Source of the DNA: CAVYGN01 sp963796325
Lineage (GTDB): Bacteria; Spirochaetota; Brevinematia; Brevinematales; JAOACQ01
NCBI GenBank assembly: GCA_963796325.1
Contig: CAWCLF010000001.1
Location: 2,542,001-2,606,000, forward strand
DNA length: 64,000 bases
Direction of reading: 5' to 3'
A model generated the notes under the pieces. It had not been told where the DNA came from. It ran no database searches and was given only the letters and a program-made list of their open reading frames with translations. Positions 1 to 6,195 of the stretch are shown piece by piece. Numbering within the stretch: the first letter of the stretch is position 1; every line of letters starts with the position of its first letter. The position numbers were made by a program, and so were the translations under genes.

Positions 1-1105
1 CCGCAATCGCCAGTTCTATAGGTATGCCCGTATGATCGCGCACTATTGTCGGTGTGGCTCCCGTACCGCCGCGGTACCCGTCCACGACTATGATGTCCGC
101 TCCCGCCCTGGCGATGCCCGATGCTATTGCGGCAATATTGTGAACGGCGGAAACCTTTACTCCCACCGGTTTCTCATAGCGCGTGGCTTCCTTGAGGGCG
201 TAAATAAGCTGTCTGAGGTCTTCGATCGAATAAATATCATGATGGGGAGCAGGTGATATCGCGTCGCTTCCCACCGGGATCATCCTTGTTTTTGCAACAT
301 CCTCGACCACTTTTACGCCGGCGAGATGACCTCCGATGCCGGGCTTGGCCCCCTGCCCTATTTTTATTTCAATGGCCGCTCCGGCCTTCAGATATTCCTC
401 GTGTACCCCGAACCTTCCGGACGCCACCTGCACGATCGTGTTCGCCCCGTACTTGTAAAGGTCCCTGTGAAGACCGCCTTCGCCTGTGCTCCAGAAAGTG
501 CCATGCTTTTCGGCAGCCGAAGCGAGGGCCTTCTGAACGTTGAGATTTATAGAACCGTACGACATCGGACCGAAAATGATAGGCACATCGAGCTTTAAAA
601 GCTTCGCGGTCTTTGTCCGCAAGTCTATGGAACCCTTGTTTTCCCGGATATCGAGGCTCCTTCCCCTGTTCCCTAAATAAGTCCTGAGCTCCATAGGTTC
701 CCTTAAAGGATCTATCGACGGGTTAGTAACCTGGCAGGCGTCGAACAGGATCCTGTCGAAATACTCTGCCTGGTCGGGCATATCGTTGCCCATGCCGGTA
801 AAACCTATGGCGCCTGTTTCGGCGTTGAGATATATATTCTTGATGTTGCCCTTTGACCAGTACCCGTTCTCCCTGAATTCCGACTTGTTGCGCTGTATGG
901 AGATCGCGTCCGTCGGGCAGTAAGCTTCGCAGCGGTGGCATCCCACGCATTTGGAGTGAATGGAATCTATCTTCTGCCTGTCTTCATCCCAGAAATTGGA
1001 GCCGTAGGAGCACTGAGTGACGCAGCCCTGGCATTTTATACATCTGTCAGAATCTCTGACTACTCTGAAATCGTAATAATTTGAGACAATGGGCTGATAA
1101 AGCAT
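1..1105 (-). CDS. Glutamate synthase FMN-binding subunit with two [4Fe-4S] clusters (partial, 3' end outside window)
   Basis: The gene runs off the left edge, so only about 368 N-terminal codons are visible. The start ATG (1103-1105) has a GGAGG Shine-Dalgarno 5 nt upstream. Residues 22-32 (CIKCQGCVTQC) and 53-63 (CVGCHRCEAYC) are two ferredoxin-type [4Fe-4S] motifs. They are followed by the GltB FMN-barrel signature (GPMSYGSINL, STGEGG near 190-205, AKPGIGGHL, GSDAISPAPHHD). This is the domain that makes glutamate from 2-oxoglutarate and ammonia. It is encoded apart from the GXGXG domain (next gene upstream, 15 nt away), as in the split archaeal-type glutamate synthases. The glutaminase subunit may lie beyond the window. 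The family call is firm. The electron donor is inferred to be ferredoxin or a separate small subunit. Confidence 0.9.
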   Translation of the reverse strand, partial: MLYQPIVSNYYDFRVVRDSDRCIKCQGCVTQCSYGSNFWDEDRQKIDSIHSKCVGCHRCEAYCPTDAISIQRNKSEFRENGYWSKGNIKNIYLNAETGAIGFTGMGNDMPDQAEYFDRILFDACQVTNPSIDPLREPMELRTYLGNRGRSLDIRENKGSIDLRTKTAKLLKLDVPIIFGPMSYGSINLNVQKALASAAEKHGTFWSTGEGGLHRDLYKYGANTIVQVASGRFGVHEEYLKAGAAIEIKIGQGAKPGIGGHLAGVKVVEDVAKTRMIPVGSDAISPAPHHDIYSIEDLRQLIYALKEATRYEKPVGVKVSAVHNIAAIASGIARAGADIIVVDGYRGGTGATPTIVRDHTGIPIELAIA

Positions 1106-1120
1106 TATATCCTCCCGAAT

Positions 1121-1948
1121 TTATCTTTCCCTGATATTCCTGACGGCGGGATAGCCGTTTGTCTCGTAAGAACCCGGTACGAGCTTTTTCCTGTCCGTAA
1201 GCGTATGCCATCCCGGCACGTAATGCATGCCGTAAGGGTTCCTGCTGACAGGGAGGAGTTTTGTAAAACGGTCCTTGAGGATCTTCGAGCTGTCGAAGCC
1301 GAATGCCCTGCAGAATTCGGTTATAAGGGGTTTTAAAAGCGCGAAATCTTCATCGCCGGCATCGAAGGCCTTCGTCTCCTTTCCAAGCCTTGACCTGTCG
1401 ATGTCCCCGCGTATATAAATCCGGCCTCCGTGCATGCCCATGCCTATATAATCCCCGAGAATGGGCCTGTCGCCGGCATCGAGTCCGAGAATAACAAGAG
1501 ACCCGCCGGCCATATATTCCCCGAAAAAATCTCCTGCGCATCCGCCGATAACCGCTTTCGGTTTAAAATCCATGTATTCCTTCATATGGATGCCTACGCG
1601 GTATCCGACATTTCCCTTGATATATACTTCTCCGCCCCTCATCCCGTAAAAAAGGACGTCGCCGGCGTCGCCGTGAACGTAGACCTTTCCGGAGTTCATG
1701 GTATTGCCTATGCCGTCCTGTGCATTGCCATGGACCGTTATTACAGGTCCGTTCATGAAAGCGGCAAGGTCGTTGCCCGCGGTGCCGAAGATATCTATTT
1801 TAACATCTGTACCGCGGAGGGCGTTTCCTATGTACCTGTGGCCGTATGCGTTTTTAATCTCTATATTCTTTTCGCCCTTATCGACGCTTTCATTGATCTT
1901 CTCATTGAGAACTTTATAATGAAGCGACGAAGCATCTATGGATTTCAT
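1121..1948 (-). CDS. Glutamate synthase GXGXG-domain subunit
   Basis: The 275-aa protein consists mainly of the right-handed beta-helix of the glutamate synthase alpha-subunit C terminus. Regular glycine pairs (AYGHRYIGNAL, GNAQDGIGNTM, GMRGGEVYIKGNVGYRVG, GMGMHGGRIYIRGD) spaced about 18-20 residues apart show this. It normally connects the ammonia-producing and FMN sites. Here it is a stand-alone gene, first in an operon with the FMN/ferredoxin subunit 15 nt downstream. An AGGAG-type Shine-Dalgarno precedes the ATG and a promoter lies at 1998-2026. Related proteins include the formylmethanofuran dehydrogenase C subunit, but the neighbour makes glutamate synthase the better reading. Confidence 0.88.
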   Translation of the reverse strand: MKSIDASSLHYKVLNEKINESVDKGEKNIEIKNAYGHRYIGNALRGTDVKIDIFGTAGNDLAAFMNGPVITVHGNAQDGIGNTMNSGKVYVHGDAGDVLFYGMRGGEVYIKGNVGYRVGIHMKEYMDFKPKAVIGGCAGDFFGEYMAGGSLVILGLDAGDRPILGDYIGMGMHGGRIYIRGDIDRSRLGKETKAFDAGDEDFALLKPLITEFCRAFGFDSSKILKDRFTKLLPVSRNPYGMHYVPGWHTLTDRKKLVPGSYETNGYPAVRNIRER

Positions 1949-1997
1949 CTTTCTCTCCTATGTATGCAGCTTCATAACATTCGAAAAAACGTTAAAT

Positions 1998-2026
1998 ATT
2001 ATATAATGACGCAGGAAATTTCACAA
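1998..2026 (-). promoter_or_regulatory. Predicted sigma70-type promoter of the glutamate synthase operon
   Basis: On the minus strand a TTGTGA -35 (2021-2026) and a perfect TATAAT -10 (1998-2003) are separated by 17 bp, about 50 bp upstream of the GXGXG subunit start. Confidence 0.6.
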
Positions 2027-2088
2027 AATTAAAGGCACATCCGCGATTTAATGCCGGCCGTCATTTTTGATTATTGCAGCCGTTAATT

Positions 2089-2138
2089 TATGGTCACTTC
2101 TAAAAACCGCCCTTTAGAGCGGTGATGTAGTGACCATA
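2089..2138. repeat. 50-bp compound inverted repeat (nested hairpin)
   Basis: Perfect 10-bp outer arms TATGGTCACT (2089-2098) and AGTGACCATA (2129-2138) enclose an inner stem ACCGC (2106-2110)/GCGGT (2119-2123). A second inverted pair, GTCCC/GGGAC, follows immediately (about 2148-2163). No T-tract follows, so a simple terminator is not indicated. It lies in the gene-free stretch 1949-2284, which otherwise shows only the promoter at 1998-2026 and the short dispersed repeat at 2235-2259. Confidence 0.6.
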
Positions 2139-2234
2139 GGGATTCTGTCCCTATAAGGGGACGATCATTAGTAACTTAGATTGTAATTGTAAATCATAGC
2201 TAGTTTATAGAACAACCCTTATAATAAATAGCAA

Positions 2235-2259
2235 TATTCTTGAGATATTAGAACTGCCC
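2235..2259 (+). repeat. 25-bp dispersed repeat, copy 1
   Basis: The segment begins TATTCTTGAG and ends GAACTGCCC. It matches 22 of 25 bases with 22007-22031. Related ends (GAAC or GAAAC, two variable bases, CCCTTAT) occur near 2212-2222 and, on the minus strand, near 29322-29336. Its function is unknown. Confidence 0.45.
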
Positions 2260-2284
2260 TTATGCTTATTATGGAGAGATAAAT

Positions 2285-2419
2285 ATGCCAAAATACAAAC
2301 CGGGCGACGGATATTCGGCTGAAATACTGAATTCGCGCCCTCCTGCGGTCATCGAAACCCGGTCGCAGCCGAGCGGCTGGCCGGGAAAATATCCGGTGAA
2401 GAGAAAAATTTCGTTATGA
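2285..2419 (+). CDS. Possible 44-residue small protein, function unknown
   Basis: ATG at 2285 is preceded by GGAGAG (about 2274-2279) at good spacing and opens a 44-codon frame ending TGA at 2417-2419. The product starts MPKYKPGDGYSAEIL and ends in a basic tail (KYPVKRKISL). Base composition matches coding neighbours rather than the AT-rich flank upstream. No signal peptide or membrane segment is seen and no family was recognised. The frame could be chance, so confidence is low. Confidence 0.3.
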   Translation: MPKYKPGDGYSAEILNSRPPAVIETRSQPSGWPGKYPVKRKISL

Positions 2420-2494
2420 AAATTATAAACAAAGAACTCTTTAAACACCGCTGATTGCCGGATCTGCATAAATTTAAATAGGGACAGGTTGATT

Positions 2495-2869
2495 ATGGAC
2501 CTTATAGGAATACTTGTATACGGCTACGGTGAAACCGAAGCCGCCGGCCTGCGGGACGCCCTTTCTATAGCGCTGGGCCGCGATATAGTACTGTTAAGCG
2601 CTTCCGGCATGGAAGATGCGACTCTGTACGATGCGATTCAAAAAGCCAATTCGACCTTTTTCGAGGAAAAGGACACCGTGCTCTTGATTTTCCTCGATTT
2701 TACGGACGAGGAAATCCGGAAGACCCTTTCCTCATTTCCCGGCGGACAGGCAAGGCGGCCCATATTCTGCTCGCCTACAAAGGAAAATATCAAATGGCCG
2801 CTCAGGAACCTCATCGGCCACCTCGAGGAGGAAGACCGGTACTGGAAAGAGAAAAGGAAAAAGAATTGA
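2495..2869 (+). CDS. DUF3783-like protein
   Basis: Small soluble protein of about 124 residues. The C-terminal part (FLDFTDEEIRKTLSSF, then RRPIFCSPTKENIKWPLRNLI) resembles the DUF3783 family. In that family the pattern is short alpha/beta with a conserved P-x-x-x-W-x-(F/L)-R-x-L-I region. ATG 2495 is preferred over the in-frame TTG at 2489 because the GGGACAGG Shine-Dalgarno at 2481-2488 is correctly spaced only for the ATG. The methyltransferase gene starts 75 nt downstream on the same strand. The molecular function is unknown. Confidence 0.6.
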   Translation: MDLIGILVYGYGETEAAGLRDALSIALGRDIVLLSASGMEDATLYDAIQKANSTFFEEKDTVLLIFLDFTDEEIRKTLSSFPGGQARRPIFCSPTKENIKWPLRNLIGHLEEEDRYWKEKRKKN

Positions 2870-2943
2870 CCCGCGGCCCGGCCCTTATGCAATATATTCG
2901 AACAATCTCCGTCAATATAGTGAATATCAAATTGGAGGAATCG

Positions 2944-3504
2944 ATGGAAGCGAACGATAAAAAGAGGATATGCCGCGTCGGGCATGCGGGCGCGCTGGAT
3001 AGCGGCCTGCGCAGGCTGCTGCAAAACCCGAAGAGGATCCTGAAGCCCTATCTGGGCGGCGGGATGGCGGCGCTCGACCTCGGCTGCGGACCCGGATATT
3101 TTACTTTTGAAATTGCAAGGCTGGTCGGCCCCGGCGGGAAGGTAACCGCGGCGGATTTGCAGGACGGGATGCTTGAAATAATGAAAAATAAAATCCATAG
3201 CGCGGGCTTTTCAAACATTAAACTGCATAAATGCGGCGAGGATAAGACCGGCTTATCTGAAAAATTCGATTTTATACTGGTTTTTTATATGCTGCATGAA
3301 GTGCCTGACCAGCCGGCCTTTTTGCAGGAAATAAAATCGCTCCTAAAAGAGGGAGGCCATGCCCTGGTCGCGGAACCCGATTTCAGGGTATCGAAGGAAG
3401 GTTTTCAAAAATCGGTAAGCCTTATGGAAAAAGCGGGACTCCGGATCGTTAAAAGGCCTTCCATATTTTTAAGCAGGGCGGTTGTGGTAAAAAACGCTGT
3501 TTAA
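2944..3504 (+). CDS. Class I SAM-dependent methyltransferase
   Basis: 186-aa protein. Motif I LDLGCGPGYFTFEIA (about residue 45-60) is the AdoMet-binding loop. It is followed by an acidic residue at the end of strand 2 (TAADLQDGML) and the motif FDFILVFYMLHEVPDQ, typical of UbiE/Methyltransf_11-type enzymes, then LKEGGHALVAEP. The N terminus includes CRVGHAGALDSGLRRLLQNP, which I do not recognise. An upstream in-frame extension to 2794 exists, but GGAGGA at 2934-2939 fixes the start at 2944. The substrate cannot be told from the sequence. A small molecule is more likely than nucleic acid. Confidence 0.85.
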   Translation: MEANDKKRICRVGHAGALDSGLRRLLQNPKRILKPYLGGGMAALDLGCGPGYFTFEIARLVGPGGKVTAADLQDGMLEIMKNKIHSAGFSNIKLHKCGEDKTGLSEKFDFILVFYMLHEVPDQPAFLQEIKSLLKEGGHALVAEPDFRVSKEGFQKSVSLMEKAGLRIVKRPSIFLSRAVVVKNAV

Positions 3505-3707
3505 CCGATCCGGGCGCACAGTACAGCGTCACGTACAAAGAGGCTCTTCTAAATTTTCAACTATTTTTGCACCTGCTTTTAGTTAAACATTTCAGTATTT
3601 ATTGACCAATATTTATTCAATTAACGAAAAGAGGTAAAAAATATGTTGCCGTGTACTCCTTTTCTTTTGTTTGACGGTAATTGCGCAGCGCCCCCATCAA
3701 ATCAGGT

Positions 3708-4676
3708 TCACTCCACTCCCGTAAAAGGATTCGCATCGGTGTCGATATTCTCATCCCTCCCGTATTTTAGCCTCGCAGTTTCTCCTCTTATCCTGAACCC
3801 CAGGTAGCTTCCCGAAGCGTTCAATACCATTACCGATATCATCATCAAAAGAGGCATCAGGACTTCAGGCAGGTAAAATAATTTGTGGAGGCATCCGTTT
3901 ACAGGCCTGGTCATCCCGGCGAATAATTCCCTGCAGGAGGCTAAAAAAGCCAGGCAGGCCGGAGCTATATAAAAAGCCGCAAGGTTTTTAACGTCCACCC
4001 TTCTTAAAAATGGGCCGCTTTTATCCTTACGTATAAGCCTTCCTGAAAAAACGGGCATTGCTACGGCCATGGCGGCAATAACAAGCCATGCCGCATACTT
4101 TATATAGGGAACGGTTTTGAGCAGGCTGTAATAGAGGTTCCCGACGGCGACGACCGACATCGCCATAAAAAGGATAAAAGAAATCAGGGCTGCGATTTTC
4201 AGCCCCGCATTCGCAAGGACCGGAAACGGCTTTGACGAATAAAACCACCTCAGGATAAGGTGCAGTTCTATCAGGAACGTAAAGAGGGCCGCAGGAGGAC
4301 CGGAAATTACCGCTGTCATGATATTCATCCGGGGAAACAGCGAGAACGCAGCCGCTGTCCCGGCTGCAAGTGAAATTATGATATACTGCCGCAATTTTCC
4401 CCTTTCGTTTTTATTCTCTATTTCATCCCACACGGCCTTGAACGCAATAAGGCCCGAATAGCGGTAGCTGTCCAGGAGGCTTCTCATGAGCTTCCTGATC
4501 CCGGCCTGGAAATTCTGCAAGACCAGGAAGATCCCCGCTGCAAGGACAGTAAAGAGGATCCTTGCTGCCAGGTCTCCCGGAAGATGCCGGATCTGCCGGA
4601 TAACCGCCAGCGAATTCCATTCCGAAACCAGCCTGCCCAGGTAGTAATTCAGTGCATGTTCGAAACCGGCATGCAT
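3708..4676 (-). CDS. Polytopic membrane protein coupled to a VirD4/TraD-like ATPase
   Basis: 322 aa with about seven or eight hydrophobic segments (for example ILFTVLAAGIFLVL, YIIISLAAGTAAAFSLF, AALISFILFMAMSVVAVG, AAWLVIAAMAVAMPVF, VLMPLLMMISVMVL). No enzymatic motif was recognised. Its ATG overlaps the TAA of the upstream ATPase gene by one base (TAATG). This strongly suggests translational coupling and a shared complex. Canonical coupling proteins carry N-terminal transmembrane helices that the ATPase lacks, so this protein may be its membrane anchor or channel partner (inference). Gene-family novelty cannot be judged without a search. Confidence 0.75.
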   Translation of the reverse strand: MHAGFEHALNYYLGRLVSEWNSLAVIRQIRHLPGDLAARILFTVLAAGIFLVLQNFQAGIRKLMRSLLDSYRYSGLIAFKAVWDEIENKNERGKLRQYIIISLAAGTAAAFSLFPRMNIMTAVISGPPAALFTFLIELHLILRWFYSSKPFPVLANAGLKIAALISFILFMAMSVVAVGNLYYSLLKTVPYIKYAAWLVIAAMAVAMPVFSGRLIRKDKSGPFLRRVDVKNLAAFYIAPACLAFLASCRELFAGMTRPVNGCLHKLFYLPEVLMPLLMMISVMVLNASGSYLGFRIRGETARLKYGRDENIDTDANPFTGVE

Positions 4677-6067
4677 TAGCCCTCCCCTTCTCCGCCGAGG
4701 GGCGCCAGCCTCTCGTTTATGTCCCTGTAATCGAAACGCGGGTTTACCTTCGATTTTACGAAAGAATACGGATAGGACCTGAAAATAAAATTGAATTTAG
4801 GCATATTCATGATATTGCTCGGGAGGACGACATGCTTGGTGACCAGCTGGCGGTTGTAATTCCTGTTGAGCCCGTCCGAATCGGAAAGCCCGCCCCCCGA
4901 TCCCGCAACGCCCGAATCCTGGACTGTTTCCACAAGGTATTCCGCTTCGGAAATGAGATCGGAAAACTCCCCGGCGTCATGCGGGTCTGCGACTGCAAAC
5001 AGGACCTTTGTCCCGCAGGCGTTTACGATCGTGTTTTTAAGCGGGCCGTAGATATTTTCCACCTGCGACAGGTCCTGTGCGGCGAGCCAGACGGATCCTC
5101 CCTTGGACCTCGACAGTGTAAGAAGCTCCACGAGGGAATTAAGCCGCTGGAGGGTGGGAAATTCATCGAGCATGAAAAAGATCCTTTTTGTCAGCGAATC
5201 CGGAAGCGAAAGCACGTTCTTGGCGATTGTATCGATCAGGAGCGACAGCAGGGGCCGGAGCATATCCCTGATATCGGCAAATCCTGTCACATACAGGATG
5301 CCGGGTTCGCCGTCAGCCGTCCAGCCCGATACGGTAAAATCGCCGTCCGGGTAATTCATGCAGAGAAGGGATTCCGTGAATTGGGACAGGACCGCAAGGA
5401 CGCCCGCCGACTGGCTGGAACCGGCGCCTGAAATGTAATTTGCCGCTATCGGATTGACCGAAAAAACCTTTTCATAAATTTCCCTCTCGGAGCCGCACAG
5501 GAGCCCGATCAGTCCGGCATTGTTCTGCTCCCTCTCGGAGCAGCCGCATAGCAGGAATTCAATAAGGGCCTTCAATACGGCCCTGGCCCCGTCCCTGAAG
5601 AACCTCTCGTTGCCGGCATCGGTGCCCGGCGGTATCAGCGAATGGCAGATGCTGTCGGCCGCAGCCGATCTTTTTACACCTGCCGGTGCATGCGCCTTGA
5701 TTTCTCCTATGATGTTCCATTTCACCGAACGGGAATCGAGAGGATTGAAAATAATGTCCTTCCCCCGGGAATAGAATTTCGAAAGAAAATCGCCCTTAAA
5801 ATCGTAAACGACGGCCTTTCCCGAATTTGAAATTATCTGTTCGACGATCCCGTAAATCAGGACCGATTTTCCTACGCCGGGCTTTCCGATTATAAAAATA
5901 TGCTCCGGCTCCGACTGGACCGGCAGAAGGCACCCGCCGATCATGACGGGTTTGCCCCTTGCAGGGGAACTCTTCATATCCTCCCTGACACGGCGGTTAT
6001 ACTCGTTTTCATCAATAAACCGCGAACCTCTGACCCAATGTTCCCTGTAAAGGGTCCCGTCCTTCAT
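4676..6067 (-). CDS. VirD4/TraD-like type IV coupling protein ATPase (soluble, orphan)
   Basis: 463 aa. Walker A is GKPGVGKS (61-68), followed by VVYDFKGDFLSKFY. A Walker B-type FFMLDEFPTLQRLNS has its Asp-Glu pair at 301-302, and the motif WLAAQDLSQVENIYG (Gln331) is typical of TraD/TraG/VirD4 coupling ATPases. The N terminus reads directly into the ATPase with no transmembrane helix, unlike classical VirD4. No relaxase, VirB4, pilus or other mating-pair gene is nearby, so it stands alone with the membrane protein encoded immediately downstream. GGAG precedes the ATG. Likely role: hexameric motor moving DNA or protein. The substrate is unknown. Confidence 0.85.
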   Translation of the reverse strand: MKDGTLYREHWVRGSRFIDENEYNRRVREDMKSSPARGKPVMIGGCLLPVQSEPEHIFIIGKPGVGKSVLIYGIVEQIISNSGKAVVYDFKGDFLSKFYSRGKDIIFNPLDSRSVKWNIIGEIKAHAPAGVKRSAAADSICHSLIPPGTDAGNERFFRDGARAVLKALIEFLLCGCSEREQNNAGLIGLLCGSEREIYEKVFSVNPIAANYISGAGSSQSAGVLAVLSQFTESLLCMNYPDGDFTVSGWTADGEPGILYVTGFADIRDMLRPLLSLLIDTIAKNVLSLPDSLTKRIFFMLDEFPTLQRLNSLVELLTLSRSKGGSVWLAAQDLSQVENIYGPLKNTIVNACGTKVLFAVADPHDAGEFSDLISEAEYLVETVQDSGVAGSGGGLSDSDGLNRNYNRQLVTKHVVLPSNIMNMPKFNFIFRSYPYSFVKSKVNPRFDYRDINERLAPLGGEGEG

Positions 6068-6195
6068 GAAATTCTCCGGCCCGTAAATGAATTAAATGAT
6101 ACAGGGGGAACGAAAATATGTCAATTAATATTTGGTATGCAATAAATTGGCAACCCCGGTTCCAGTATTTCCGGACTAACTTAAAAAATATTGTC

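Noticed and set aside
1430..2032. 200-codon plus-strand frame
   Set aside because: Antisense to the GXGXG subunit and its promoter; hydrophobic content follows from the complement of glycine codons.
2269..2469. 66-codon minus-strand frame
   Set aside because: Antisense to the small 44-residue frame and no ribosome binding site.
2638..3198. 186-codon minus-strand frame
   Set aside because: Antisense to the DUF3783 and methyltransferase genes, which have clear motifs.
4652..5431. 259-codon plus-strand frame
   Set aside because: Antisense to the VirD4-like ATPase, with arginine/proline/cysteine-rich composition of a shadow frame and no ribosome binding site.
3708..6067. Integrative conjugative element
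   Set aside because: Only the coupling ATPase and one membrane protein are present; no relaxase, integrase or attachment site.
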